64,000 nt of DNA, taken from Rhyacichthys aspro (taxonomy: Eukaryota; Chordata; Actinopteri; Gobiiformes; Rhyacichthyidae). Position 1 is the first letter of the stretch. Each line of letters starts with the position of its first letter. Where the stretch lies: positions 17,413,758-17,477,757 of the forward strand of contig CM072162.1 of assembly GCA_036850595.1 (NCBI GenBank), written 5' to 3'. Positions 26,201 to 38,511 of this stretch are shown here, piece after piece. The notes beneath the pieces were generated by a model. That model saw nothing but the letters and a program-made list of their open reading frames with translations, was not told where the DNA came from and searched no databases. Made by a program: the position numbers and the translations under genes.

Positions 26201-27480
26201 GAGCAATCATTTCCAGTAAACCACTGTTGGTATTTGCAGAGTGAAAAATACTTGAGCCAAGAAAAATGTCTGTTTTCTTTTGACAAATTATTTGTTTAAC
26301 GAACAGTGTCACATTTCATTACGACTTTGAACAAACACAAGCCAACATTTGTTTGATAAATCATTCTTGTCATACTGCATTTGTTTGAAATCCCAAACCT
26401 CTTATTTTCCTTTTTGTAAAATGTCCAAAAATCCCCAGCAAAGCAAATACTAAGCTCTGCATTAAACCCGAGGTGAACACTCCCTCAGTCCATGAAGGCT
26501 TTTACACTACATTACCTCATCATTATCATAAGATATTCTTACAACACTTTGGCGATAACTGTAAGCGCTGTGCGTCCGGGGAAGTGTGTGTTGAGTGTTG
26601 AGCTACAGAGTGAGTCATGCCCTCCGTTTGGCCTGCACCACTCATTCAGAACCTGGCACGGGACCTGTGCACAAACTTATCAATAAGAGGAGGGAACGCT
26701 GCCAGCTCCGGACGTCCTCTCCCAGATGAGTGTTTATATTCATCCAGGGCCAGAGGCTCCCCGTAAAGTCTGACAGGTAAATCCACAGAAAAGCCTTGTG
26801 GGTAATGAGCAAAGTAGACAAAGTAGAAACTGTCTTAAAAGTAATACTTACAGCAGGTTTCCATCGAGCTGTTGTTCACCGTCATTAAAACTTTTAAATC
26901 TCTTAACTCTCTTTAAGGGGAGCTGATTAAAATTTAGTAGTATACAGTAAAAAATGGGACTAACACTCTTTGCATTTGTTTATCTAAAAAAAAACAACCA
27001 GTTAAAGCTCCATTCAATATAAGGAGCTGTTAGTTTGATTAGTTCCTGTTCCTACAGCTGCCCAGAGCAGACAAACTGAGCACTGCTGGAGGAGAAGCAC
27101 ATTTATGTTTCTTTTGTTTGTACATTTTCTACATTGAATTCATCATCTGACCTTTTTTTTTTCATTTGGTCTCTTCATTGACTAATGTGTAGAATTGCCA
27201 TGTATGATGTCAGTACTAGATAACACTTAAACTATACACCACAACTTTGAATGCTACTTGTTTTTTGAGCTGCATGAAAAAGGTATAACTGTAAATGTGT
27301 CAAAATAAAGCAGGCTGTAAAATTAGGTTCATTAGTGGACACAGTAGACAAACCCAAGAAATTAACCAGGTCACTGCCACAATGCCAGCTTTGAGACTAC
27401 GAAACAATTTAGCTTCTTGCTTCTGCATATATCCTGCAGATAAAACATCCCTGTTGGAAAAGGGAACACAGCTGTATTAA
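20237..27480. other. Long non-coding stretch, nothing firmly identified
   Basis: No supported gene in about 7.2 kb. The longest frames (25083-25472, 129 codons; 25992-26312, 106 codons) have biased composition (Ser/Cys/Phe or Lys/Ser/Phe) and no domain or splice context I recognise. Somewhat GC-richer islands at about 21560-21850 and 22600-22930 may be single-copy regulatory DNA, but no motif is decisive. Confidence 0.5.
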
Positions 27481-27725
27481 ATCTGGGGCGCAGCGGCTCA
27501 GGAGGTAGAGCAGGACGTCCAGTAACCAGAAGTTTGGCCGTTCTACAGTCGTGTCCTTGGGCAAGACCCTTCACCCACGTTATCTCCAGTGCATGAGTGT
27601 GTCTGATTGTTGTGGTGTGTTTGGTGGCGGTCGTAGATGCAGTTGGCGCTGTTGGTTTGGCCGTCTGTCAGTCTGAAAGCATTTGGATGTCCCAGAATGG
27701 TGCAAAAAAAGTGCTATAAATATGC
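27481..27725 (+). repeat. SINE-like teleost repeat, degraded
   Basis: The copy starts GGGGCGCAGCGGCTCAGGAG with GTAGAGCAGG, continues through TCCAGTAACCAGAAG and TTTGGCCGTTCTAC, then CCTTGGGCAAGACCCTTCACC, and ends AAAAAGTGCTATAAATATG. The order matches a common teleost dispersed repeat: an A-box-like head, a decayed B-box region (normally GGTTCGATCC), a GGCAAGAC motif, and a GCGCTATAAATA end. Its assignment as tRNA-derived SINE or short DNA element is uncertain. Low-level divergence indicates an old insertion. Confidence 0.65.
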
Positions 27726-30700
27726 ATATCATTTAACAAGTCTTTGCACGGCTATTTTGGAAATGGTGTTACGTTTCTTTACAGTTGAAATGTCTGATCT
27801 CAGTGGGATTTTGTAGTTGCTGTACCACACTAACTGAACTGGAGATGAAAAATGCAATATACATAATTTGCCTCAGTAATCGAAAAAATGCGTCTGTAAT
27901 GTGATGTGTTCATTATGGCATTTTCTTCGGCCAAGAACCTTATTTCCGAGCAAAAAGACTCTGAGACTTCATCAAAATAAATAAATTCTGCTCTAGCCAT
28001 GAGCACTGTGACTTAATTTCCTCTCCAATGAATCGAAGCCACCTGCATGTTTTTGGATGCACAGAAAGTTTTGTGATCCAAGAATTCTTTTTTGCATTGA
28101 CTTTCTCCCAGAGCTGCATCACTCTGGGACAGGCTTTCTGGACCTGGTTCCTGGCGGGATCCTCAGAGGACATGGCCTTTTTTGTCACGAGGAGCGGGAG
28201 GATGGCGTGGAGAGGCTGTTAGTGCTGGGTTTAGCGACGGGAGCTCGGACAAGCCAGGCTTCAGCCAAGGAGCCGAGCTAAATCTCTCTCCTACTTTGTA
28301 TGCACGCCTGTGCTCTGTGGCTATGCATAGTGCAGGGGGAAGGCAGAATTTGTCACCCAGCTCTTTTTTTTGAATTAGTCAGACGCACTGATATCCAGGA
28401 ATGCACCTGTCATTCATGAGGTGTATTTACATAAGGGATTTAAAGGGGGGTGGGAGAATACAAAAATACACTTAAAATGTTTCCAAATGAAGTCGAGGAA
28501 GCCAAACAGAGTCACAGACATGTCACAGAAGTGAGTGTCTTCTTCCGTTTTGAAACATTAAAGACGACTAGGATTATGAATTAGAAAATAAAAAGATTTT
28601 TTAGTGCTACTTGAGATGCAGCATGAGTGGTTGTTGACCAGCGGTAAATTTAGGATGATTTTAAAACCCTCTAATCTATTCACTTACTCTAAATAATTCA
28701 TTAATGCCTTTAAAGACACCTGTTTGGCTCATATTCATGAAATGTGAGCTATTTGCATGATTGCAATGTCAACAACGGGGTCCAGCCAACTCTCTTGAAT
28801 ATTAATGAGGACATCCTCGATGCGTAATTGTCAAGGTAACCTCGCAGGCACACTCCACATATTTATTCTCAGCCTCACCTTTTGGTTTTTATCTTTGAGG
28901 CTCAAAGTTATGTGAGAAAACGCAGGCTGGAGATGGAGAAGTCACTGCTCAATAATTTATTGGTCACTAATCTATAATAAAAAAGGGAGTGACAGAGAAA
29001 TAACATGTAATCACCCCTCTCCGAAAGAAGAACAGGTCAAAGAAGAGGCCAGGTTCTCCCACATCCACCAGATTCTTTTTCATCAAAATGATAAGATTTA
29101 GGAGGTTATTTTTCAAAGTGAAAATCCGTGGCTCAGAGTTCACATGACAGACCAATCCTCTCGGACAATGGAGTCCAGACACGACAGTCTGCCACTTTAT
29201 GAAAAGCCTCAGCGGCTCTTCTTCAGATAATAAGGACCAAGGGCAGGGCTCAGGGTGGATTTCAGGTGATAACTGCACATTTTTACTACAAAAGCTAAAA
29301 AGTTATCATTATGAAGTTACGGACATTTGCTCTAAAAAAGGCAAAAAGAAGCATTCAGTCCATTAAGTCAAATTCATTTTTCTCTTTTATTAAGGCTCCA
29401 GCAGCATCCGTCACTTGAGCAAGACAGATTAGTGTTTTGGTTGCAGGATAAAAAGGGAAATTGGTTCATGCTTCTTGGTTGACTTGTAGCTTTGTAAAGC
29501 AAAGAATGGCATATCTAAAATGAGTATGCCTTTTCTTGTTAAGGTGAGTCAGTACCTGAGGAGATAAGTCCCCCCTAAAGTGGTTATAAATTGTTCTTTT
29601 TGCAGACACTGTGCTCCAGACATTGATCATTATCTCACAAACAGGTCTGAAATTTTAGTGACAAAAGCTGTGCTTCCTCAAATGTCCACTTGAGGCTGGC
29701 TCCTAAAGACACTCACTAACCCTGACTAGACTCTACACAAAATATGAGAAGGCTGTAGTTTTATAGGCTACGTTTGTGGTGAAAAACAGAACAGTCACCA
29801 GGAGAATATTTACACATACGTTTTTTCTAATGCTAACTCTAAAGTATCTAACTCAGTGTGTTTAATTTGTTCAATAATTTAATAAGATAATAATAAGATT
29901 TAATATTGACATTGACAATAAGATGAGGGTACATAGGGTTTGAGTGACAGTCAGTACAACAGTGCCTTCTTGATGATGAGATAATCACAGGCTTGTCGTC
30001 TGTTGATGTATTTGTTAAATATATTGACACACAGCTTCACTCACACAGAGGTTAATATCTCTGTAAGATGAAGCTGTCAAAGTCTCCTGGCTGATTTAAT
30101 GACATGTAAAGTGCTAAAGCTTATTGTATAATTAGCGTGGTATTGTATCGCTGTCAATTAGCTTATTATCCACCAAATGTGATAATTAGGGTTTTGTTCA
30201 TTTTATATAGTTGACATTTTGAGAGCATTACAAAGCATCAGATGACATTCAGCTAATATTAGGTCAGCTGTAATTGTTTTTGGACTGAAGGTTTTCTCTA
30301 AATGTGGTTACGCTACATTTGCTTTGGATTTTTCTTAGTCTATAGTTTTACCTTGCTTACAAAACAGTAGCATTTTAGCCAACTCATGTATTTTACAAAA
30401 GCACATTTTCACTTCAGAGGTTTAACACTGAACTTCAAAGCCACAAACATTAACGACGCTCTGCAGCCCGAGCTGACGGCAGCAGGCTTTTAAAGACTTT
30501 GCAACAAATAAGGAACAAATCCTCTGACACTGTTTATGTTAACAGCTGAAATTTATCAGTTTGTCAAGAAAATGTGTTTACCGGGCATAAATGGGGAGGA
30601 AATCAAACTAATCCTAGAGTAGCATCAGCTGAGGAGGCGTCCCCAGGCGTCTCCAGACCCTCGGCTGCAGCACTTCGGGCCTAATTGTCCCACAGCAGCA

Positions 30701-33700
30701 GCAACATTCAATAACTCTGGAGGAAACCCATTTAGACTTCACAGTGAAATTGTGTTTTAAAGGAAATACTTAGGAAATAGGAAATCTTGATTGACACATT
30801 TGACTGAGCACTAAATGATTATTTTAACATAACTATCCTGTGGTGAAATTACCTTGCCTTAGGAAAATGTTGATTTTCAATCTCTGGTGCGACTCATCAG
30901 TCTTTTAACCCAGCAGTCTTCTTGAAATGATCAACAGAGATATATATTTCTGCTAAACACACTATTAATTTCCCAAAGGAACTAGATTACTCTTTGAAGA
31001 CACTGGATTTTTGATTTTTAATTTAACATCTCATCATGTCATAAAATAATTGGGATATCAGTGTGTAGCTTCATGCAGTGACAAATAGAGCAGATCCATT
31101 TCCAACAGTAGCTCTGTCTAGACGCATATCCATCTCTTGAATAAACATGAAAACCTTGAGAAAACCTTGAGATGAAGCACACACAGTTCAGCAAGTACAG
31201 TTCAACGGCTTTAATATTGTGACACCCACAAGTTACTGAGTTTGTGTTGTGTTTGAAGCAGACAGGACTTTGAAATGGTTTTCTGTGTTTCTGTGTTTCA
31301 ACATCAACTCAACAATATATTATTGTCCAGGCTTTGGACTTAGCTTCAGGGTTAAATGCTCAGTCGAGATGTAGTGAGACAGTTAATGTAAAGTCTTCAA
31401 GGATCTCGAATGAGTTGAAGTGTCATAGCCTTGAGTCCTTGACAGAGCCATCTGTCTGGAGAAAGTCAGGCATAAGGTCTCATGATTTTACATTGTGCAT
31501 TTGTTACATCAGTATCAGAGTTTATGGGACAAACTTTGAGAAAAAAAAAAAAATAGCCAAAAGTTTCTGAATAATTTAAAGTCTATTATATACAGCCAAG
31601 AAAAAGAGTTTAAATTGGTAAATGCAAAAACCAAACTTGGATAGTCATTTTTTAAAGTCGTCCAACACCAAAATACCCCCACCCCCTTCTTGGTTTCACT
31701 TACCAAAAACAAACTTAAGCAGCTCATGCATTTTCTTAATGCTCAATTTGGCCGCTACGCCTCAACAATAATTACGCAGGAAGCACTGACAAATGCGTCA
31801 CTGTGCCTCATCGAATTGGCCAGTATTTACTTTGGTCTGGCTCCTAAAATATTTACAGCCAATGAATATGGAAGCAGGAGACGTGTCCATCCCGAGTGCT
31901 CTTTACAGTGAAGGCCTGAGCTGACGTAAATCCTTTTGAAGTGATGGAACGAAACCAGGCGAGAGGTCGGTCAGATGTAAAGTGTTGCGGTGCACTTAAT
32001 GTTGGGACATTAGTCTCTGTCACCGTGGAAACAGGGAGGTGTGTGCAAAGCTATGCGACCTGGAGAAGATCCAGCCATGTCAGCAGCGGGGCGAGAACAG
32101 GCTCATTTAGCAGAAGCAGCCCCTGCCTTACATCACACGGGACAACTTAAACTCATAGGGGTTATGTTCACACTGGGTTCAGAAGTAGCCAGGTCTGATC
32201 AAACCACACAAATCCAATATTTCTAAATCAAAATGACACTTTGTCGATAACACCATTTGTAGCAGAGTCTGAACAATGTAGACCAAGATTTAACCAACTT
32301 CGTGATTTTATATTTACACAACAACAGCTACGAATGTGTCGGATATGGTTCTTATAAATATAAATCATTTAAATTTGGACTCCAGGAAGAGTAGCTGTTG
32401 CCAAGCTGACAGGTTATAGGAATCCACATAAATAAATACACAAATGTCGCTGAAATATGTTGAAACGTATTATCACATCTTATAACGCTTTATGAGGTTC
32501 CTTGTTAGTATCTTTGTAGTCCCCTGAACTGCAGCCAAACTCCAGCCACTGTACCTTTGTGCCAGTCCCAAGCCCGGACAAATGGAGAGGATTGTGTCAA
32601 GAGGGGCAGACTAAATATGTGAAGCACTAGATGATTTGCAGTGTTGACCCCTGAAGGCAGCAGCTGAAAGAGGTTATTTATAACCCGTTGCAGAAGCTGA
32701 AGCCTGTTCCAGCTGTTTAGGACATGAGACGGGGTTAATTTTGTAAAATCAACAGTTAATCAGTTAATCGCAGAAAAGCATTCACACACATCATTCATTC
32801 ATTTATTCATCAAGGGCAATTAAGACCATTTGCCTTTCCATGTTTCCATCAACAGTAGACCGAGAACCCAGAGAGAATGTACAGACTCCTCATTGGAAGT
32901 CCATTACTGGCTGCATGAGGCATGGATCAATCCAAACCCAACTTTTGTACGGACTCCATGAAGACTTACCACTATTGAGGCCAATTTAATTTTCATTTTA
33001 TTTTTAAATCTGTGGCAAAAATTAAAGTAATTGCAGTGTTCACTCTCCTAATCATTGGCTAACCACTCATGACCTGGTTTTCATGTCTGACTCATTTTCT
33101 CCACGTCTCCACACTTCTTCTACTGTTTTTCTGTTAGATTGCTCTTATATGATTCATAGGTAATGCATAAATAAAGTGAGCTCTATGACAAAAGTTGCTC
33201 TGGGCCACTTTTTGACGGTAAACGTTGTCTCATTCGACTCCACTGTGTGACCAATTAGCTGGGTCTGACTGAGCAAACAGTGGATTATCTCTAAACCAAC
33301 ACAAAGCAACTACTGCTTATGATTTATTTTTACAGAGTGGCATGACGCTGCAGACAATGATGCGTGGCAATGGCAGAAGTTGTTTGTGCTTTTCACTAAG
33401 CTAAACAGATCTGCCAGTGAAAGATTAGGACACCACGAGGATTCCTTCTTGTTGCGTCACGCGGGAATGATAGATCTACATGTCTGTTCACTAATGTCTT
33501 CTGTGCACAGGCTATGTTTTATTCATGGGATATGGCTGTCACTTGTCAGTTTGGGTTCACCTCCATCAGACAGCATCAGACAGACTCCATCCTTAAAGCG
33601 GTTCCACTGTTCTCAGTAGAAAAAAATATGTCACAGTGTCAGGCAAATGTTGTTATTTACATCGACTTGAGGCCATAAACTGATAAAAGTGTCAGATTTA

Positions 33701-34076
33701 ATAATGTATGTGACTGTGCTCTGTTTGTCTAAGTCAATTATGTTCTTTATGTAAGCTTTATTTACCAGAAGGAACTCTTTGAAAGGAGATCTAAGTCGAT
33801 GCCAGCGTCAAAACATGCCATCAAAACATGTTTTAATATTCTAGTAATAGTAATATATTAGTTATGTAATTGCCCATGCAATTAAGCCTAATGTGTTTCT
33901 CTTCAGACACTTAACACAAACGTGAGCTCATCTGCTGCATGAAATGTACAGTATATTAAGTGTTTTCATGTGTGCTATGACCTATAAAGATGTATAAAGT
34001 TAGTACACAGAGTTCAAAGACACAAGTTCCCAAGTGGATTAGTGGATTTCAGATTTGACGAGTGGCAAAACCCTCA
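27726..34076. other. Non-coding stretch with candidate regulatory blocks
   Basis: No supported gene in about 6.3 kb. The block at 28700-28960 includes an octamer ATTTGCAT at 28751-28758 and ATTAATGAG at 28800. The block at 30610-30720 is GC-richer and single-copy-looking. The overlapping frames on both strands at 27940-28281 were examined and not recognised as a protein. Confidence 0.45.
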
Positions 34077-34618
34077 TTTCCACTGTTGGTATGATCAGTA
34101 CAGGAGGGTTTGGTACTGGTATCCACTGAAGAGGCACGTGTTTCCACTCTGCTGGGTCCAGAGCAGAGTCATACTATTGCTTTATTTGAGATATAAAACA
34201 TATTTGAAGCAGATTTTTTGAAACTCAGTTGCATTGTTAATAATTAATGTAAAAATAGCAGCGTGAGGCTGGAGGTACAGCTGTATTTTGCTGCAGTAAT
34301 CATTAGATTGTGTCTGGTTTATTCCCAGCTTTCAGAAGATCAAATTCATAGAGCTGTGCCAGTTTACTACTTTAAGGACTCAATATTTGAGGCAGACGTT
34401 CTGCTTGTGTTTAATGCAGAAAAAAAAATGCTCAAGTGAAGATTATTTATTGTCCAATCAGTTGACTGCAGTGTTTAATGACACCCCTCCCAAAACGTAC
34501 TACAAAGCCAGACTTCCTTGGGACCTCTAGCCGAGGCGTCCCTGAGGTGGTACCCTACGGTACAGTACAGTACAGTATACTTTTTGTGGACACTTCTGAC
34601 CCCTTTTGGTAATAGAAA
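34077..34618. repeat. Probable non-autonomous DNA-transposon-like repeat
   Basis: The left end TTTCCACTGTTGG and the reverse complement of the right end (TTTCTATTACCAA) differ only by transitions, as expected of old terminal inverted repeats. The right part carries GAGGTGGTACCCTACGG, (TACAG)3 at 34561-34575, CTTTTTGTGGACACTTCTGA and CCCCTTTTGGTAATAGAAAC, an arrangement I recognise from teleost repeats with GGTACC/GTACAG words. No transposase frame is present. Exact ends and target duplication are not established, so the class is uncertain. Confidence 0.4.
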
Positions 34619-37026
34619 CACTCCTGAACTCACCCACATTGTAGCCTGGCCATCAGAGAAACCACGGATGTGATGTAAGGAAAGCGACCGTCCAATTCCA
34701 GTTGTCAACAAACCACAGCGTACACCAGCGTGGCTCGAGAGAAAAGATGCTTCGGTGACGGTGAATGACTTCTAATGTTTTTGTCCAAAAATCTGAGGAC
34801 ACAGTGTGGAATATCGAGCTCAGCGCTTATTTTCAAAGCAACCTGCGAACTGTTTTGGTTGGAAAAATTCTCGCGCTCAATATGGCGCAGAACAAAATCC
34901 TGCCTCCCTCACTACGATTGGGCGGGAAGAAAGAGCCGGAGCAGAATACAGAGCAGATTGGACAATCCCAGACTGACTTTCTCTGTATGTAATACAATAA
35001 GAAAGCTGTCTGGCTGGACAGGCTACCTGTGTTGTACAGTCCCAGTGGAAATGAGGCTATTGTCACCTGTGATGGCCTCTTTGGGTACATTCATTTTAAT
35101 AGCAGTCTGAAATAAAAATGTGAATGAGGGCCAGGCATCCTTATATTATATTTATATTACCATAAGTCCACTTTTTGCTGTCAATGATGTGTAAAATCTT
35201 GCCTCTTCAAAAACTGCTGTTACACTTATTTTATTTTAGTGTTTCCATGTTTTGGTGAAAGTAGCCACTGGGAATCACACTTTTAGCAATTAATTGTGTC
35301 TGTGTTGTGGGAAAACTTGTCCAATTATTACATTTCATGTGTAATAATGGTAGTTTATTCTAAGTGGTCATAATTATATCCTCCCTATAGCCAAGAGCTT
35401 TACCCTCAGCAGCTTCATTTAGTATATATGCAAATGAATAACAATCATACTTTTACATTTAGCTAAAATGGGCTTATGACTGTTTTTGTTTTTACTACAC
35501 TACGGAGACTTCCACTAATAATTAATGTTGTTTTGGTTTTGGAGAATAAATTAATTATAAGAGAGCTCTTGGGAAATAGAAATTCCCTGTTTCCCTGCAA
35601 CTAATCACAATAAATGTTGCCTTTTTCTGCAGCTCAAGTGGCGAGAAAGGGTGCTTTTTAATGGCACGTTATCAGCTTCCACCGCTTTGGGAGTTGGTTT
35701 GAAAAGCACACAAAAGTCGAAGGGAAAACATGTCCCTGAGTCGTGCAAGTGTTAACAACAATACGATGTGACAGCGTCGGTTTTGTTTTTTGCTAAAATA
35801 GGAATTGTCCGCCATGTTGTCCATTCATCTGCGGGTTCCTTCTAAAAACTTTTGTCATTAAGAGAAGTAACATGAATATAGCTCAGGAGGATTTGACAAA
35901 TATGTGGTGGCACTGAGAAGCAAGGACAGAAGCATGACGCACAGGCCTGTCAGGTAGAGTTAACATATGTATAGCTTTAGTGCATCTTATAAAACAAATA
36001 CAGTAAGCGAATAAATCTGAAATGTTTAGTGAGCCGTAAACATGTTGTGAGTGTTGTGTGATTTTTCACTCGTGCTGCCTGCTTTAGAGAAAAAACTGAT
36101 GCTGCTACTTTAGTTCCTGCTGTACAAAAACACTGCTGTTCACGTCTGTTGTTTTTGTGCTACGTGTTTGACTGAAAATATAATCACCAAAATTTTTCAC
36201 GTGGTGACACAGCCTCTGGCATTTCAGGCTTCAGATATTAGGGTCAAAGCTTCCCATTGTCAGAGAAACATTTACTGTGTCCTTTGTCTTTGAGGCTTCT
36301 TTAAAGCAAGCTGCCATCAGGTCTGTCTGTGTTGTCTGAGTTCATGTCACACAATGAACACACTGCTGGCTTCTTTCCAGTTGATGTCTTATTAAATTAC
36401 CTCACAGGGCCTAAAAGCTTTGTGCAACACATTCTCCTCAAAACCTAACCTAGATGCATCATTGATTGGATTTGTAATTGATTCTTTGACACGCTTTTGT
36501 GGCTAATGACTGCTCTGCTTGCTGCTAATAGCTGTCACGTTGAACAACTTCTTACTTAATGCTTTTTTAAATCAGCTCTGTACCTAACAAGGTTGTTCAG
36601 ATCCCGGATCTCTTGTTAAACAGGCACTTGACATTTGGTGCATACATTGCTCTGCTCCACACACTGTTCCTTTAAAGACACTCGACACGACACAGTGATT
36701 TTACAGATAGAAAAACCATTAAATCCAGCCCAGCTTAAGTGCCCCAAAAACTATTTAGAAGTTAAACAGAGAGTGGTGTTTGCATCTCGGAGCAGATGAT
36801 TTGCTATGCTGTAGTAACTCCATCTCAGTCCCATCTGAATAAATCTATAACAGACCATTCATGAAAATGGGAAGCCCTCTATTAAAGCCATTTGACAAAG
36901 TGGATGCTCGGCTGAATGCATTAATCCCACAGGCTCTTTCCTGAGAATACTGATGACCCTCACTTCATGTTTGGACTTCGCTATTACCCAAAGAAAGTGA
37001 GTTTACTTAAAATGATGGAATTATTC

Positions 37027-37070
37027 AAAGGCCCACTGAGAATTTGTTTATTCCTAATGAGTGGGCCTTT
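37027..37070. repeat. Perfect 11-bp inverted repeat (hairpin)
   Basis: AAAGGCCCACT at 37027-37037 is the exact reverse complement of AGTGGGCCTTT at 37060-37070, with a 22-base AT-rich spacer. Pairing does not extend outward, so the stem is much too short for a microRNA precursor. Confidence 0.8.
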
Positions 37071-38483
37071 TTAAAAGAGAGTAATGTTGCCTGTATATTC
37101 ATAAATATTCTTCAGACTTTAGCTCATGATGTTTGCGTTGATTGTTTCTGGGATTTTTCCTGCAGCTCACGGTGTTGATATTGACCACTTGATTTGTGAG
37201 GCGACACGAGGCGACTTAACTGCTTTGAAACATCCTTCATATCAGCGGCGAGACGTGTGTGGGGCCTTCATAGTCTGTTTCTTCCTCAGGGCTTGTGTGA
37301 CTCTGCAGAGAGCAGTGAGTTCTTCTGGTGGTAGTGAATCATCCTGTAGCCCGCTCCCTGGCGTCGCCTCACTCTAATATCTAGTTCAACACAGGTCGTC
37401 TGACAGCAAGAGATATGCAAATTCAATAGACCTTTTTAAACATCGTAAATGAAAGAACCTCCACTGTCTCCTTTAGGTACGCCTCTCCCCAAAGTGAAAG
37501 TGCTGTAACCATTTAAACTAAATTGGATCACTCTAATTGATTCCCTTTACAGATTTGAGCTTCAGTGGGAAGGTACTTGATAATGTTTTCTTTAGGTTAT
37601 TGTAGCTGCTGGTGTTTGGGTGCCACTGCAGACCACTGGAAAAGCAAAGCCACAATGGAAAAAGTTCACTTTAATTTCCTCACTGCATCTTAGCAGCACA
37701 CAGTGATAACCCTTTGTCACAAGAAGCAAATGAAGCAAAATCCAATTTAAGGCTCAACCAAGTTTTGAAAATCTGTAGATAGACTTATAGAGTGTGGTGC
37801 ATATATTGAATTTCAGTGTTGACCAAAAAAGTCAAGAAGACTAACGGCCCAATGTCATGAAGTAGTCCTCATTGATGGATGTGGATTCTGCTCATCTACT
37901 TAATAAATGAAAGCATAAGAAAGAGTTGCGCGGGATGATTATTTTGGGGTGCGTTTATAGCTGTGAGCCACATGCTGCCTGCACGCCGTGATTTGTAGAC
38001 AGATTGAAATGAGGCTGGCTGGTCGAGCAGAGACTCGCACTTGATTTACACGTGGTGTTAAATCACGGAGACAGCTGGCTGCCTCCGCCGCTGCCCACCA
38101 GCCTCAGACATAGATCCATCTCCACACAGAAGCTCCTCAGAGCACACAGCCTCCTCTCTGCTCGATAGTGACACTGTTAGATGCAGTGGAACAACTGCCA
38201 CTAAATGATTTCCAGCCCAGGACCGAGCCTTAGCGAGTATTGGAACAAACGTCAAAAGCAGAGGCAGAGAATTGGTGACAGAAAGAAGAGCTAGAGTTTC
38301 AGAGGGACCTGCTGGTCAGGTGGTCATTGTTAGTGTTGGGGAAGCATAAATCTCCATGACGGAGAGCACAAAGACTCGGCACAGTGCCTCCTCTCAGAGG
38401 AATACAGAGGCTTCTCCTTTAGTGTGGGAAACAATTATTTGTTTGAATAAACCTCTTCATTGAAACTGTGTGTTTGCACTCGG

Positions 38484-38511
38484 GCGTGCACGTGTGTGCG
38501 TGCACGTGTGT
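38484..38511 (+). repeat. Tandem 14-bp duplication with CACGTG cores
   Basis: GCGTGCACGTGTGT occurs twice with no spacer (38484-38497 and 38498-38511). Each unit holds an E-box CACGTG overlapping ACGTG and a GCGTG word, the cores bound by bHLH and bHLH-PAS factors. The alternating purine-pyrimidine run could equally be a short (TG)n-derived microsatellite. Binding is not shown by sequence alone. Confidence 0.7.

Noticed and set aside
27940..28281. Overlapping frames on both strands, the minus one looking somewhat protein-like (Lys/Trp-rich)
   Set aside because: I could not match it to any protein family, and there is no neighbouring exon or splice signal pattern. It remains unassigned.
36017..36040. 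Similarity to miR-203 (GAAATGTTTAG)
   Set aside because: Only about 11 bases match, the continuation differs, and no hairpin partner was seen.
37027..37070. MicroRNA precursor
   Set aside because: Only 11 paired bases with no outward extension. A precursor needs roughly twice that.
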